The notes: a model not told the origin generated them from the sequence alone. A stretch of DNA of 64,000 bases from Lethocerus indicus (GCA_019843655.1 JACDQD010000007.1:21656365-21720364); one strand, 5' to 3'. Positions 1 through 13,112 are shown, counted from the stretch's first letter. Numbers and translations are program-made.

Positions 1-1254
1 CTAATTTAACTTGAATTACAGGACAAAGTATGTGTAAATTCAAACTTATTAGTAAATAATAAGCCAAAACAACAATAACTGTATATTATTTGATAGGACA
101 GCACCAGGAACAGTTTAGTCATATTTCATTATCTAACAGACAATACATGTCAAATTCCAGGACTTTTAAACATTAACATCTAAATTACTTAATACTATTT
201 AAGAAATCGGAAATGTTAATGTATCTAAAATCAAGGTAATTTTCTAAAAAACCTTTAATTCTGTTGATATCAAGTAGCTGTTCTGGTGTAGATAATCACA
301 GTCAATAATGACAGATATTTTGAATTAAGTTATTATTGAAAAACGGATCATTGAGATGAAAATAAATTTGTTGCAATTGACTTCATTCGTGTTAGTATGG
401 CCACCAACTTTGTTGCCATGTCAGTATTTATTATTGACACATATTACTGAAAATCTGAATAATAATATTCAGCTTATTATGAAAACTTCACCCAATTCAA
501 TTTGGGGAGTTCATATGAAATTTACTTTTTCTAAATATAATTTGTAGAATAAAATGTATCATTATTTTAGGAGAAACAAATAACTTTCTGCAGAAATTTT
601 TTATTTTTTCATTTTTTATGTCGGCCAGAAACGAAATATGAAATCTGTATGACAGAAATCACACTTGTTATACATTTCTTTGTTTCCATGTAGATCTAAT
701 TAAAAACGTTTAACCATTGGAATAGCAATGGATGCTTGAGTTAAATGTTCAAAAAGATAATCTTTTAAATTAATCAATAAAATGCTCCATGCCTACTCAA
801 ATGGTTAAATAATAATATTCATTTCACAAAATACAAAAGTCAATTTTTAATTTTCCTTCAACTTTTCTTTTTTAAATAAGTTATCACAACTTAAAAAAAA
901 AAAAAAACAGAAACTAATAGTATTAATAAACTAGTAGTTACATAATTACACAGTTAAAAACTGTATTAAACAATATTTAAACTTAACCTCCTTTATTTTT
1001 ATATCTTCATATACATATGAACATGTACATAAATGTGCCTCATGTACATGGATTTTGGAAAAAACATTTTTTTGTTTTTTATCTTTTCTGTAAGTCCTAC
1101 CCCAAAACAAAAGTTCGATTGGATCCCAAAAATGACTAATAAATAAGAATATTTTGGGCCTTTCTTCCATAATGCTACTTTTGTTTTTACTGGCAATATA
1201 TAAACATACACCATACCATACTTTTATTTTATACTATAGTTATTTTTTATGTCA

Positions 1255-1315
<61 letters not shown>

Positions 1316-2048
1316 TGTATAACAAGGATAAGGGTACCAGTGCTGATTGATACTGAGAATACATTTTTTTTAAATGACAGGTGTATATCCAGGTTAGAAT
1401 TAATTTTACTGTGAGAGCAAATTTGGATTATTTAAAAATTATTTTAAAAAACTGGTCTCAGATTTTAGTTACAAATGAAAAAATTATTTAACTGTTTCTG
1501 AAATTTAATGCTTGGGACAGATTTTGGCTTTTTGTTAAATGTATTCAAAAACTGAGACTTAATAAATAAAACAATTCTAGCCCCATAATATATCTATTCA
1601 AGGATTGAACAATTTATTAGATTGTGAAAACTTCAAAACAAAATATACGGTAACTAAACCCTCTGCTTGAAATAATTGAGAATAGCCAAAACCTGTCAAG
1701 ATATTGATGACATGCATCCACAGTCCATGTTGCCATCCTTCAGTCTAAAGATTTAACAAATCTAATTATTTTTCTAATTTAAAGCTATCTCCATAGATCT
1801 CTTATTTTGATTATATTTAACTGTTGCTGTTAATATTTGTTGTTATTTCCTTTGTAAAACAGCCTGGACACATACCTGAATAGAAAAAATAAAAAATTCA
1901 AGTATGTTGAAAAAATTATTCTGGAAAGGGGAATTTTCCTTATTGAAATTAAGATTTCAAAATTTTAATTTCATATTGTATGTAGACAAGGTTCATCCTT
2001 GTTTCATTTTCATAACTGAAATGAAATAGTTAATTGTAAGGCTATGCA

Positions 2049-2106
<58 letters not shown>

Positions 2107-3159
2107 GGTGTATATAGAGAGACATGTACAAAATACTCTTCTTTTTAATCTGCAGGCTTAAAATAAATATACGTATATATAATTTTTCGTTTATTTCCTT
2201 TGTATACTTTGAAAATGAAGTGTAGAAACTAACCCTAAATAAAATAAGAATAATAAACTATGTACAATATTCGTATTTGTTTTTTATACAATTAGGATAC
2301 CTAACTAGATTTAGGGCCCCAACTGCATGGCCACCACATTCCCATGATGTCTATACACTGTATATTATCCTTTTGGTCTCACCAGGAAACAGTATCGTTT
2401 CCATGTTTGAATGCATTAAAAAAAATTATATATTTAATTAAAATTAAAAGAAAATATACCTTAATTGGGAAACTGATAAGAAACAGAGATATACAAAAGT
2501 GAAGAAAACAAATATAGAAAACACAAAACAAATTTTTAACAAGCACTTATCCCCCCTCCCCAGAAAAACAAATGACCCAGTTTCTAAATATGTATATATA
2601 TTACAAATACATATATAATAGTAATTTATCTACAAGAGACCTAAGAAATGTCTACTTTACTTTCCATTGTAGTTTTTGTATCTTTTCCCCCACTATAAAA
2701 ATAACACTTGTTTGTAGTTATATTCAAACTTATATTATTGTACACAATTAGAAATTTATTTCAAATAAATATTCTGCACTCTCGCGTAATTCCCTTTTAC
2801 AAATTACTACTATACTTTTTCTCTTGATAATAATTAAGAGTAATTTATATATATAGTGTAATTAGGAAATACATGTATATATATTTATATACCATTTTAA
2901 TATATAAAAAAATATAATTACACCACAACTTAAATTACAGAAAAAAAGAAGAAATAAAATTCAACTGTTTTATCTATTTATATAACATTCAAACATTTTT
3001 CTCTCAAAATTATTCCTCTTAATAATTATACGTATTATATACAAAATCAGTTTGAAATAATTTATATTTTGGACACGAGATAGAGCAATATTTTTATATA
3101 TATATACTGTATGCCTTGGGTATATTCCACTATGGTGCAATAAAAGATATATATATACA

Positions 3160-3208
<49 letters not shown>

Positions 3209-3269
3209 CGTAAATTTCTTGGTTTCAACATTGCCAAGTATTAAAAAAACCTCCAGAGCTTTCTTCACT
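1..3269. other. MEP-1 3' UTR and downstream flank, AT-rich
   Basis: Very AT-rich DNA downstream of the MEP-1 stop codon. It contains (TA)n tracts at 1256-1311, 2053-2101 and an interrupted one at about 3146-3203. No ORF here has coding character or recognisable similarity. Minus-strand AATAAA signals (TTTATT on plus) occur at 2755-2760 and 2190-2195, either of which could end the MEP-1 transcript. The 3' end cannot be chosen from sequence alone. Confidence 0.6.
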
Positions 3270-3329
3270 TTACTTGTTTCTTCTGTTGGTTTTCTTTTTC
3301 TTATGATTAGACCCTTTATCAACTTCACT
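3270..3329 (-). CDS. MEP-1: MEP-1 last coding exon, lysine-rich C-terminus
   Basis: A candidate acceptor (gtgttgcag) gives 19 residues, SEVDKGSNHKKKKTNRRNK, then TAA at 3270-3272. A second AG 19 bases upstream (atatgcag) would reach a stop after one codon, so it is disfavoured. The polypyrimidine tract is poor, making this the least certain MEP-1 exon. Confidence 0.55.
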   Translation of the reverse strand, partial: SEVDKGSNHKKKKTNRRNK

Positions 3330-6300
3330 CTGCAACACTTAAACCTGCATATAAAGAAATATATGAATAGATGGTTATAAGAATGAATAATAAATAACAT
3401 GTTTCAATGTTAATGCATTTAATGTAGAATTTGAAACTGAGTTACCAGGATATCAACCTTCTTTTTAGTATTTAATATTTCTTTATAATACAACATAAAT
3501 TACAAGATATTTTAAGGAAATTTGTTTATCTTACACAAATAGATTATTAAATACAATGAATACGTTCTGCCCTATTCAAGCAGTTCAAAAGTTAGCAGTG
3601 TAATTTGTGCAATGTACATAAGATCATTGAATCGATCTGACATATTTTTTCTGTGCATTTGAATGAACATAATTAAATTGAGTCTCTCACTCAAACTAAA
3701 TCCTGATACCTCAAACATCTATTTTTATTATAAAATATATATATATATACAGTTCATATAAGAATACAATAAGAACAATTTATAAAAACATGAGTAAATG
3801 AACATTTATCCTTGACAATATTGTAACTATATATAATTCTATTTGCATTACAATCAAAGAATAGGTAAATAGCGGAAAAAAACCAGGTTTTTTTTATTGG
3901 TTTACAAAATACAAAATAATGATCTCAGCCAAATGAGGATGCTGTTTATATAAATAAATTTTCATAGACATCTTTCAAAGGATATATTGCGTTTAACCTT
4001 TGTATGACAAAAAAATAATTTGCATTAATATATTTCCACGTTTTTGAAATGTAGACTTCAAAGATAATCACCCAGCACATGAATATTTATAATTATATAA
4101 TACATACATTCAAATATATACACATATATTCTCATCATTAATGTATTATATAATACATTATGGATGGTCTTCACACAACACAACATGTACTTGTCCTACG
4201 AAGCGGCTGTGAGACTCCTGCTTGAATATTGTAACTAAATATGAAACTGAATTAAACTTTTTAACAATTATTTAGTATCTATAACATTAAAATGTGATTA
4301 CCTTATTAGTCTTTTGTGGTTGAGGTGTCAATTTCGTCTTTGCCCTAGCGGGCTGAGGTATGATCGTAATCTCATCATTTATCTTAAGTGGCTTCAGCAG
4401 GGATTCGCTCTGCAAATTTTTATTACATTAAATAAAACAATTATCAGGAAACCGTGTATAATAGCAATACAGGATAGGACGATAACAAGTGTTCAAAAAA
4501 AGCAAGTTCAAATAAATATTTTGACTAGATTTGGTCATGAGATAAAACTAAACACAAAAATTATTCCTGACTATATTTTATATTAAGTAATGGATGGAAG
4601 GAGAGTACTGAGCACTGAAGGTGAACGACAATGATTGTTAGCGGATATTGAACATATCACTGAAATGATTATAATGGCAGTGTAATAGAACACTAAGGTG
4701 CTTAGTTTGTAAACAAAAGAAAAGTGATGGTGAGGGTGGGAGGGATTACCTGAGAGGTGGCACTGGTGGAAGGTTGAGGGGACACGGTGGATGAGGACGA
4801 AGATACAGATGCTGTTATTGACGGCTTCTTGTCCATTACCCGCTTAGCGACCACACTGTGTGCCGAATAGACATGGTTCTCAAACTGCTTATACATACCA
4901 AAAGTAGCGGTGCACACTGTACACTTGTACGACAAGTGGGCCGGCTTCAACGACATGTTGTGGTCGCGAGCCACATGGTTCAACAGCTTCCACTGGTACA
5001 CCTATCGAACATAAAACCACAGTCATGTCAGTCAACTAAAATAATATTGATTGGGGTTAATGTATGGTTATAATTTGGGTGAAATCTAAATAACATATAG
5101 CTCATCTGAGAGATCTTTTTATCACTTCTTATATAGTGCAATTGGCAGCTTATGGCCAGTAATTCCCTTCTGACATACTTGACTACTTGTAGATACTATA
5201 AAAAGAGATGATGCATTACCCTTCCACAGACAGGGCACCTGCCACCATCCTTGCCCTTGTTGGCAGCCTCCTGCATGCTGGAGGTAACCAGCCCATGTGA
5301 GCCCAACAGGTGGCGCTCTAACCCCTGATCGGTGAAGAAGCGGAACTGGCACTTCTGGCAGTTTAAAGGTGGCCGGTTGTGAATCATCTTCGGGTGAATC
5401 TTCACCTTGTGAATCCATTGCATGTGGTTCCTCAACTGCTCCAAATCCTATAAAATGAAATTTAACAATTATTCCTCCACACCCTAAGAGTTTTTGAATT
5501 ACACCCAATCTTTTTGGTCATTAAACAATCTATTCAGATAATTTATACACGCCTACAGATATATCAAAAATTTATGTTTAAAAAATCTTGTTTATTTGTA
5601 TTTTTTTTAAATTGACGAATACAAACCTTGATGTAACCATCACATATTTCACAGATGACAAAGGTGGCTTTTGAAGAGCCACTGCTGCCCGGAGGTCTCC
5701 CCGGTTTGGACATGATTGCAGCACCTCCTGATGCTGATCCACTGGTCACGTTCATTGAAGGTGATGAGCCACCGCCTCCACTGTTACCACTGCCCTGTGT
5801 CCTTGGAAGTGGTGTGATTGAAATGCTCGGCTGTTGAAGTAACTTTGCTGTAGCCGCACTGCTACTGTTATTTTTGTTCTGCTACAATTGACAGATATTG
5901 AAAATGGCGTATACAAATAGTCCAGAAATAGAGACCACAAAATGATATGAATAATATCAAATGCTTATGAGCATACGCACACATTATTTATATTAATTAT
6001 TATAATTAGTATAATGTGGTTTGCTTTGTAATGTTTACAAAATATGTGAAAAAGTTTAGCAGTCAACAGTTACAATCGCACATTAGAGAATACTCAATAT
6101 TGCCAAACACAAATTTACGAATGACATTAGAAAAGTACCCTAGCATTAGCCTAAGAATAAATTTTTCATTATTATCTTAACCAATTCTTATCTCAAGCTT
6201 GTGAGAAATGTCCCATTCAAATGTAGTTAATATGATAATTAATTTTTCAGTAGAAAAAAATACCTGAAATAATTGAGTATTTGAGATCGGGTAAGATGGA

Positions 6301-9300
6301 GGAAGGATGACTTGTGGTTGACAATTAGTTCCGGATTGCCTAAATATCATATCTGCAATGTGAAGAAAAAATGAATTATAATTGGCAACAGTAATCGATA
6401 AAAATTATATTAAAACACTGTACAGACAACTCTAAAATATCACTATTACAATAAAATTGAATTTTAAAACTGTAATATCCTTGATGTCTGCGAGTTACTT
6501 GAAAAAAAAAAGTTTTTCTTAGTTGCTATTACATTTTTGTGAGTATCACTCTCTCTAAAGAAACAAACTTACTCATTTATATAGTAAATTTCATATATCC
6601 ATGACAAATCTAACTTCCAAGTTATATAGTATATACAATGCCTAAGTATAAAAGATTTAAAAAAATTATAGCTGTGAAATAAAAAATTGACATGAATTCT
6701 ATCCAATTCATGATAGCTTAATTTTAACTAGACAAAAGTACAGTTGGGTGTATTATTGAAATGACCTTGAAGTATTCTAAGTAGTTGACTATTGTAAATA
6801 TATCTAAGTATACCAAAGGTGAATACACTATATGTCTAATTCTGTTGAAAGTAGTCTTTCATTAAGATTCCATCCATTCATAAATATCCATTAGAAAATG
6901 TTTATTTGTAAATATAGTATAAATAGAATAGATGTGCCATTGTGTAGAACACATGAATTAAGGTTAAGCGAAAATTGGGTAAAATTAGAAAAAAAAAATT
7001 TGATGAAAATAGTAGTGATTGACAAGGTATCATAAAATACAGAGGAACAATAATATAACTTAACAACAAAATATTATCCAGTATATTATTAGAATTGTCC
7101 TTGAACAAGTCCAACTTTCTAATTTATTTTTTACCTTCTTCCCAGAAGGTGTATCCAACATTAAAATAAATAAAATGGAATACTCGAAACTAATTAAATC
7201 AATTAGTCATAAAAGAAATTAAATTATCAATAAATACTAATTCAGTGTCATTATTCACTCCCTTGTTTCACAATTATAATCTTAGACCTTCAAATGTGAA
7301 CTTCCAAGAGAGTTTTTCAATATTTTTTTATTAGCTTATATAAACATAAAACTTAACAAAATGCAGAATCTTTAAGTATATATAAATGTTTAAAATCTAG
7401 CATATTTCAATGGTTCCATTATCCCCCATTTTTATTCAATAAGATGACAAGAATAAAGATCTGGCGTAGCGGGTAAAAATAAAATCATTTTGTTACTAGT
7501 TCCTAATAGCATTTTTCTTTGTAGCTTGAAGAAATTTAACGCAAATTCCCTTTTATTAAAATCTCAAATCGACAGATTGTATTTTACATGCTACTTAAAT
7601 ACAAGAAGTAAAATATATAACTTAACAAGGTACTATAATTAATGAGGTATTAAATACATATTATAATTTATCAATGGTTAGTGAAAAAAATAAATTGATA
7701 AATCCGAATTTTATCGAAATTAAATTTACAAAAATTCAACGAAACATCTTTTTTTCTGAATTATAATAGCAATAATGTTTTTCCCAACTCTAATAATTCT
7801 GGAATTTAATGTACTCACTGTGGGAGGGTCTTATCTGGGAGAGGAGTTTCTGGTGGTGATTGGTGCGGACATCAGAGACGTATCTGTTGACCGAGATGGG
7901 AGGTCTGCCGCGGCCCCTGTGTGCCGCCGCCGCCGCCAGCAGGGTGTGATGGGGGGGTGCTCCGGGAGGGACTGGAGCCGGAGGCAGCCTCGCTCCGCCG
8001 ACCAACGCCCCAGCGCCGGGATGATGCCCCACTCTCGGACCCATAGGGTACATGTGCTGGCTCATGCTGTTCAGGCCCCCGCCGCCTCCACCTCCGGGCC
8101 GACCCCCTCGCACCCTCGGGATCTTCGCCGGTGGCTCCCAGTCCAGCGGTGGCTCCTAAACAAATTATAACCCAAATTTGTTTCGAAAGGTATATAATAT
8201 TAGACTTGAAATTGAAACTCTATTAGACGAAGTATAAGAAAATATATAAATGAGTTTGAAGGATATATTATGGTTTGGATTGCATTACCGACCATTTAAC
8301 TTTTTAAATAGGTATACGATGAAGAATAATAGAGATAAAAAATACGATTGTTCTTACTTGGTTTCTTTCGGGTTTATACTTCTTGGCACAGGACAAGAGG
8401 TGCCTGCTCAGTTTTCCTTTCTGGTTGTCTTCGAAAGGGCAATTGGGGCATTGGTGGAAGGCTGGCGCCCTTTCGAGACGACCCCTCACATTGTGCACTG
8501 CCTCCATATGAAACAAGATGTCGTGTGGACTACGTACTTCCATCGTACAAAAGTTGCACCTATACACATAGTTCCGCATGTGAGGTGTCTCTAAATGATG
8601 GGCCATCACCAGTTCTGACTCAGTCCTGAAGCTACACAACTCGCACTTCTTTAGGTCCATCCTGTACGGCTGATTATTTTCTTTGCTGCACTCGAGAGTA
8701 CGCAGCAACGAGTTAATGGCAACGTGTACTTCTGCAGGGCAGTTTTTGCCGTCCCTATCTCTCTTCCTTTTCTGATTACGTAACAGATCCGTCTGCACAA
8801 ACTCCTGCACCAAATTAACACCTATCTGCATGAAGAACTTGCCGAGCGGATTGTCAAAATAAGTGTCACCCCTTTTTTTGCCCTTGTCGCCCTCTTCGCT
8901 CCCTTCTTTCTTTTTTGTATCTTCATCGCCGCTCTCTTTGACTTCCTCGTCTGTTTCCGTATCGCTCTTTGCTCCATCCTTCTTCTCCTCCTTGTCCGAG
9001 CCCTCTACTTCCGATCTGTCGTCCGGAGTGGCTTCCTCATCTTTCTTCTTTTTCAGTTTTGCCTCCATCTCTTCTTTGGCCCTCTGTTCCTTTACAACTT
9101 TTTCCATATCGTCGACGTACTCCTTGAGGGAGGTGACCGGGGGTTTTTCGTATACATACGGTACAATGAAGGAGGGTGCTTCTACTACATACATGTCATC
9201 CGTGAGCGAAGGCAGTATGACTGGCTTCGGCTGCGGTGGTGGAGGGGGCGGGGCTCCCCCAACTTTCATGTGTTTCTGGGGATAGCCTCCCTGCATGTTT

Positions 9301-11242
9301 ACCGGAAGCATAGAAAACGCATTTCTGGGGGGTGCTGGGGTTATAGTCATCTGGGGTAATGAGGTTTGAGAAACAGCTACAGCTCCTTTGCCGGACAGTA
9401 TGGAATTAGTGTCAATAATAACGAGAGTAGGTTCTTTCTTGCCACCCCTACCTGACTGTTTGCTACCCGCTGCTATTTCCACCAGTCTTTTGGTGTCATT
9501 TACCACTATCGTTGTTTTACTTCTGCTTTTCTTGAGTGATCCATCATCCGCTAATGGGTCGGTGGGTATAACTTCTTCCACATCATCGTCGTCGTCGACT
9601 AACTTTCGATCTAACTCTTCTATGTAGATGTCTTTATCGGCGTACGATTTATTTTTGTTGAGGTTGCGAGAGCTCCGCCTGGGGGTCACCACTGTTATGG
9701 GCTGGGTCTTTTTCTTTTTACTGGTGGAAGTCTTCTCTTGGGAAAGGTCTAGAGTAGACTCTGGGTCTACACTAGTCTTGTCTGAGGTTTTAAGGTTCAC
9801 TGCCTCTAGATTATCTCCGGAGTCATCGTGTTTCTTAGCGACTGTCATGTTTAATGGTGCATCGCATGGAGCTTCTTCAATTTCCATCTTGTCATCCTGG
9901 GACTCTAAGTCCATTCCCACTTCGGGAGATACATCTTCATTGTGCATGGTACTGCTACTTGGTGTGGCATTGCCGGTGGGCTCTTGTGAACTATTACTGG
10001 AGTTACAAGGACTAAGTTCATTAGTTGCACATGTCCTCTCTTTGTCAGTATCATCTCGACCGGCACTGATACTGACTGCTTCGACACCACCACCACTACA
10101 CTGATCACTTGAATTAATATCACTACTGTTTTTATCTTGCTTCGCTGCACAGTCTCGACTGTCTAAATTACCGTTATGTTGTGAAGGCACTCTATCACCT
10201 GTTGTCTCTTTCACTTCTCCATTTGACTGCTTAGCAGAAACTCCACTTATGTTCATTGGCTGAATATCTTCTTGATCATTTTCTTCTTCCTCATCCTCTT
10301 CCTCTTCGCATACATCCATTTCTTCTGAATATGAACCATTAACTTCTCCATTTACTTTAACAGTTTCTGAAAAACATATGATGTTCTTTAGACAAACAGA
10401 AGATGTCTGTAAAATGATAACTTTTAGTGGAAGAAAACCTACTTCAAGAAAAAAATAACAAATACATTAAGTAAAATTATACATAAAATAGCTCATAAGT
10501 AAAAAATAATGTTTGTAAATTAAAAAAATAATGAATAACGTGGTTTTCTTAGAAAAAGATCAATGTCTAAAAAGCAGACAGTGACAAAAACCTGAACTAA
10601 TAATCCATTAGACACTTAAAAAAATTAATATTCCATCAATGCAGCATTATGTACAGTTACCAGGATGATTCTTAAAACAAAAATGAGATAGTAGGATTTA
10701 CAATAAGCTCATTTTAGTAAACTTATATCACATTAAAAATGTATAAAAAAAGCTAAAATTAAAATTATAGTATTTGAATGAAAACAACAGAAGTAAACAG
10801 TCAGGAAAGTGAAGTGAGGTTATACTCATTATATTCGTCAGTTGTACACGAGACAAATACGCTCCTGAGGTATTCTACAGTACAGTACTACATAGCAGTA
10901 ATATAATATATACGTCAATCTTCATAAAACTTAATAGAGACATAGGTGTTATTTATGTTATCTATGAAGTCTTAAACCTCGAGTCTCAGCACAAATGTCC
11001 ATAATGCGACCACCGGGAAATTACTAAATGCAAACAAAAATTTTACGATATTCTCAATCGAACAGTAGACTGAAAAATATGAAAACAACAGATGTAAACT
11101 AGTTATGAACAAAATCTTTTGATTGATCACTATTCTTTTGTTTTGAGAAAAGATTGATCTAAATTGTACCTTCTTTGGGTTCTTGAGAATGTTGCGATTT
11201 GGCAGTCATTTCACCCAGGGGGGATTCAGAGACAGAATCCAT
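3270..11242 (-). CDS. MEP-1: MEP-1 seven-zinc-finger chromatin protein, complete, nine coding exons
   Basis: Nine exons joined at GT/AG sites with consistent phases give 1136 residues; fly MEP-1 is of similar length. In order: acidic Ser/Thr-rich N-terminus (about 41-190); basic stretch (about 240-265); conserved-looking block with LVIIDTNSILSG (about 339-350); Pro run (about 397-402); charged coiled-coil-like region (about 440-520); core block GKFFMQIGVNLVQEF (about 533-547); fingers 1-3 at C599/C602/H615/H620, C628/C631/H644/H649 and C664/C667/H680/C684; Gly-rich linker; fingers 4-7 at C913/C916/H929/H934, C951/C954/H967/H972, C992/C995/H1006/H1011 and C1024/C1027/H1040/H1045; lysine-rich end. 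The family is a nuclear repressor that acts with the Mi-2 remodeller (fly dMec complex). The assignment rests on fingers 4-7, which I recognise as the family's most conserved part. The last two exons are the least certain. Confidence 0.93.
4302..4409 (-). CDS. MEP-1: MEP-1 penultimate exon
   Basis: The acceptor is atttgcag and the donor is AATAAG|GTAATC. The exon has 36 codons in phase 0, beginning SESLLKPLKINDEI and ending in a Lys/Gln/Pro-rich stretch. It is accepted on splice signals, frame and composition; no finger is present. Confidence 0.72.
4750..5001 (-). CDS. MEP-1: MEP-1 exon with fingers 6 (part) and 7
   Basis: The acceptor is tcgatag and the donor is TCTCAG|GTAATC. The exon has 84 codons in phase 0. 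It begins VYQWKLLNHVARDH, contains KCTVCTATFGMYKQF (finger 7) and ends in a Ser/Thr-rich tail. Reading past the donor meets a stop within 15 codons. Confidence 0.93.
5220..5447 (-). CDS. MEP-1: MEP-1 exon with fingers 4 (part), 5 and 6 (part)
   Basis: The acceptor is cattttatag and the donor is GGAAGG|GTAATG. The exon has 76 codons in phase 0. It begins DLEQLRNHMQWIH (histidines of finger 4), contains NCQKCQFRFF (finger 5) and ends RCPVCGR (cysteines of finger 6). This is the most recognisable MEP-1 segment in the window. Confidence 0.95.
5627..5881 (-). CDS. MEP-1: MEP-1 exon with first half of zinc finger 4
   Basis: The acceptor is caattgtag and the donor is ATCAAG|GTTTGT. The exon has 85 codons in phase 0. 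It is Ser/Gly-rich, contains MSKPGRPPG, and ends in FVICEICDGYIK, which supplies the cysteine pair of finger 4. The histidine pair is in the next exon, so the intron splits the finger. Confidence 0.92.
5882..6263 (-). other. MEP-1 intron
   Basis: AT-rich intron with canonical ends; nothing else seen in it. Confidence 0.7.
6264..6352 (-). CDS. MEP-1: MEP-1 short Gln/Pro-rich exon
   Basis: The acceptor is cattgcag and the donor is TTTCAG|GTATTT. The exon's 89 bases complete an Asn codon and add 29 codons beginning MIFRQSGTNCQPQV. It is too short to stand out as an ORF. It is supported by both splice sites and by restoring phase 0 between its neighbours. Confidence 0.8.
6353..7818 (-). other. 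MEP-1 intron
   Basis: AT-rich, CpG-poor intron with canonical ends. No repeat, RNA gene or coding exon seen. Confidence 0.75.
7819..8155 (-). CDS. MEP-1: MEP-1 Gly/His/Ala-rich linker exon
   Basis: The acceptor is tttgtttag and the donor is CACA|GTGAGTAC. The exon has 112 codons plus one base (residues 695-806 and part of 807). It starts EPPLDWEPPAKIPR, has a run of seven glycines, a proline-rich stretch and an alanine run, and ends in the basic segment HHQKLLSQIRPSH. It is GC-rich beside AT-rich introns. Confidence 0.88.
8358..10366 (-). CDS. MEP-1: MEP-1 large exon: acidic region, core block, zinc fingers 1-3
   Basis: The acceptor is tttttcag before 10366 and the donor is CCAA|GTAAGAA at 8357/8358. 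The exon has 2009 bases: two complete the split codon, followed by 669 codons (residues 25-694). It carries the acidic N-terminus, the basic stretch, the conserved core block and the first three zinc fingers; the third is C2HC. Long antisense ORFs on the plus strand here are shadows of its biased composition. Confidence 0.93.
10367..11169 (-). other. MEP-1 first coding intron
   Basis: An 803-base intron with canonical ends. CpG becomes noticeably commoner above about 10.85 kb. Confidence 0.75.
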
Positions 11243-11266
11243 TTTCGATCACTTGGAGAACAACTC
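11170..11266 (-). CDS. MEP-1: MEP-1 exon with start codon (coding 11170-11242)
   Basis: The ATG is at 11240-11242 and begins MDSVSESPLGEM. The exon gives 24 codons plus one base and ends at a GAAG|GTACAA donor. A good acceptor (tttttccag) at 11267-11268 lies 24 bases upstream of the ATG, so the 5' UTR is probably spliced and at least one noncoding exon lies further upstream. The split codon joins the next exon as GAA and keeps the frame open. Confidence 0.85.
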
Positions 11267-12449
11267 CTGGAAAAACAGGACAGCACAATTACACAGAGGT
11301 GTTTACTGAGTTAGGAACATTCATAAATTTACCGGTGGGGCCAGGGTCTGACCCTTAACTTTATCCGAAGGGTCGGGCCGCCGACAACACATCGTATAAC
11401 CTACAAAATACATAAAATGAATAGCCCGGGTGAACTGGGTCCCGGTGGCGACAGTTGGGACCCATCGTGGCCGGATCGGAAAAAAGAAATTCGTAAAAAG
11501 AAAATCCAAAATGGCTGTCCCCCGCATCCTAATAGGCTGACTCTCACACAGACACACACACCCGCGCACACAATAACACCCTCTCGGGATTATCGGTACC
11601 GACCGGCCCCCTAATTTAACGAATTTGTCCGTGATCACACTCGAATAATACTCGAAGGGATAGCCAACCGAATGGGACACAAGCCGAAAGCCGGAAATGA
11701 AGAATAAAACAGAAAACCAGATCTAGGATAGAGCGTTAAGGGATGGAACCGTTTTATAGGCTATGTCCCCGATAAACAAAGGGGCAAGGAACACCGATAG
11801 CCGGTTCGCGATTTATCACAACACTTCACCGTAAAGTCCGACCTCTCGGGGAGTCTTCTTCAAGTCGAGATCTCTTCAATATCCAAGCATAATTATCGAA
11901 AAAACTGGTCACTAATGTCGAGTGCAGTCACACAGTACGCGCATTGCCATTTTGTAGTTTTACGGCTGAGGCCCCAGAGAGCGTTACTCGTCTAGCCCTC
12001 TCCCTCGTACTCTCTCATTCTCTCTCCCTCTCTTTCTCTTCCCTCTCCCCCCTCTTACACACTCACCGACATTACTCGTAGTATTACCGATCTTAAATTT
12101 TATTATTCTTTCTACGAAATAATTATCATTTCGACATAGATGGAAGATAGAAATGTAACCCCCGGAAGGCCCAATTTCCCCGACCCGGAGAGTTGTGTGC
12201 GGAGAGAAAGCACGAGGGAGTAAAAGAAGAGCCCCCGTAGTTTTAGACATACCGTTATAATAAAACAGCCAGGTTTAACCTCCCGCCATTGCGGCCGAGT
12301 CCGGACCGGATCAGTCCCGTCCACCGCGAGACGGGTCGGCATCGGGTTCGACCAACGGAGGGGGAGAACACCTGGGAAAGTGAAGGCGGGGTATGGCAGG
12401 ACGATGGAGGAAGAGCAAGGAAGAAATCCGAATACGTCTTAGATGAAAA
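11267..12449. other. MEP-1 5' region, probable noncoding exon(s)
   Basis: This stretch lies between the spliced 5' UTR acceptor and the GC-rich block. A minus-strand CAG|GTGTTC near 12371 could be the donor of a noncoding first exon, but nothing confirms it. An ACAAAATGGC motif (minus strand, about 11949) and a (CT)-rich run at 11997-12050 are visible. No coding sequence is supported. Confidence 0.4.
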
Positions 12450-12620
12450 AGACTAGGAGCGGAGAAACGCGACCGACCAAAATGGCGGATCACGGGATGA
12501 TGATGATGATGATGATGATGCCGTGGGTGACGTCACGCGGTGCGGTGCGGCGGCGGGTCGGGCCTCGGGGCGGGGGCGGTCGAAAGTAGCTGCCGCCCCA
12601 CGACCCACCATCGGCCACCG
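12450..12620 (-). promoter_or_regulatory. GC-rich candidate promoter with YY1-like motif, CRE and GC boxes
   Basis: A compact CpG-rich block holds AAAATGGCGGA (about 12478), a (GAT)n tract at 12496-12520, a perfect cAMP-response-element palindrome TGACGTCA at 12528-12535, and GGGGCGGGGGCGG at 12567-12579. It lies 1.3 kb upstream of the MEP-1 start codon, whose 5' UTR appears spliced, so it may be that gene's core promoter. This is inference from motif clustering only. Confidence 0.4.
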
Positions 12621-12879
12621 AAGGAGGACCGTACACAGGATCGGGGGCCGGTCATCGGGAGCCCTAAGACCCGCTCGCCACACACTTCCGTAATGCCACC
12701 CTCTCAGGCTGATACAATGTAGACTGTTAAACAAATATGTGTAATTATTTAAATTGATTTTCAATCGACTCTCTCCGATTCATTTGATTATATCATGAGG
12801 CAAATATGCAATTAAAAGTAACGCATTAGAAACCCTTTATGGAAGGAAGTTTTCGGAAGAGGGATCTATGCGTAGACAC

Positions 12880-12880
<1 letters not shown>

Positions 12881-12929
<49 letters not shown>
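12881..12929. repeat. (TA)n microsatellite
   Basis: An uninterrupted TA dinucleotide run of about 48 bases. The flanks share no similarity with those of the other TA tracts. Confidence 0.95.
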
Positions 12930-13083
12930 CATCGGCACGGCGAATCCACGAAGCAGGAATTTCCAAATGGCCCCAAAGGTTGTATGCTGGGGAAATGTGG
13001 GGCGGGTGTATTGGCCCCACTGGGTGCCCGGGGCCCAAGTTTTCCGGACGCGCGTTACGTAAAGACCCTCTCCATCTAACACG

Positions 13084-13112
<29 letters not shown>
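13084..13112. repeat. (CA)n microsatellite
   Basis: A CA dinucleotide run of about 28 bases. Confidence 0.95.

Noticed and set aside
8863..10104. Long plus-strand ORFs (Ser/Phe/Leu-rich) opposite the MEP-1 large exon
   Set aside because: They are antisense shadows of an acidic, Glu/Lys/Asp-rich coding exon and lack any domain.
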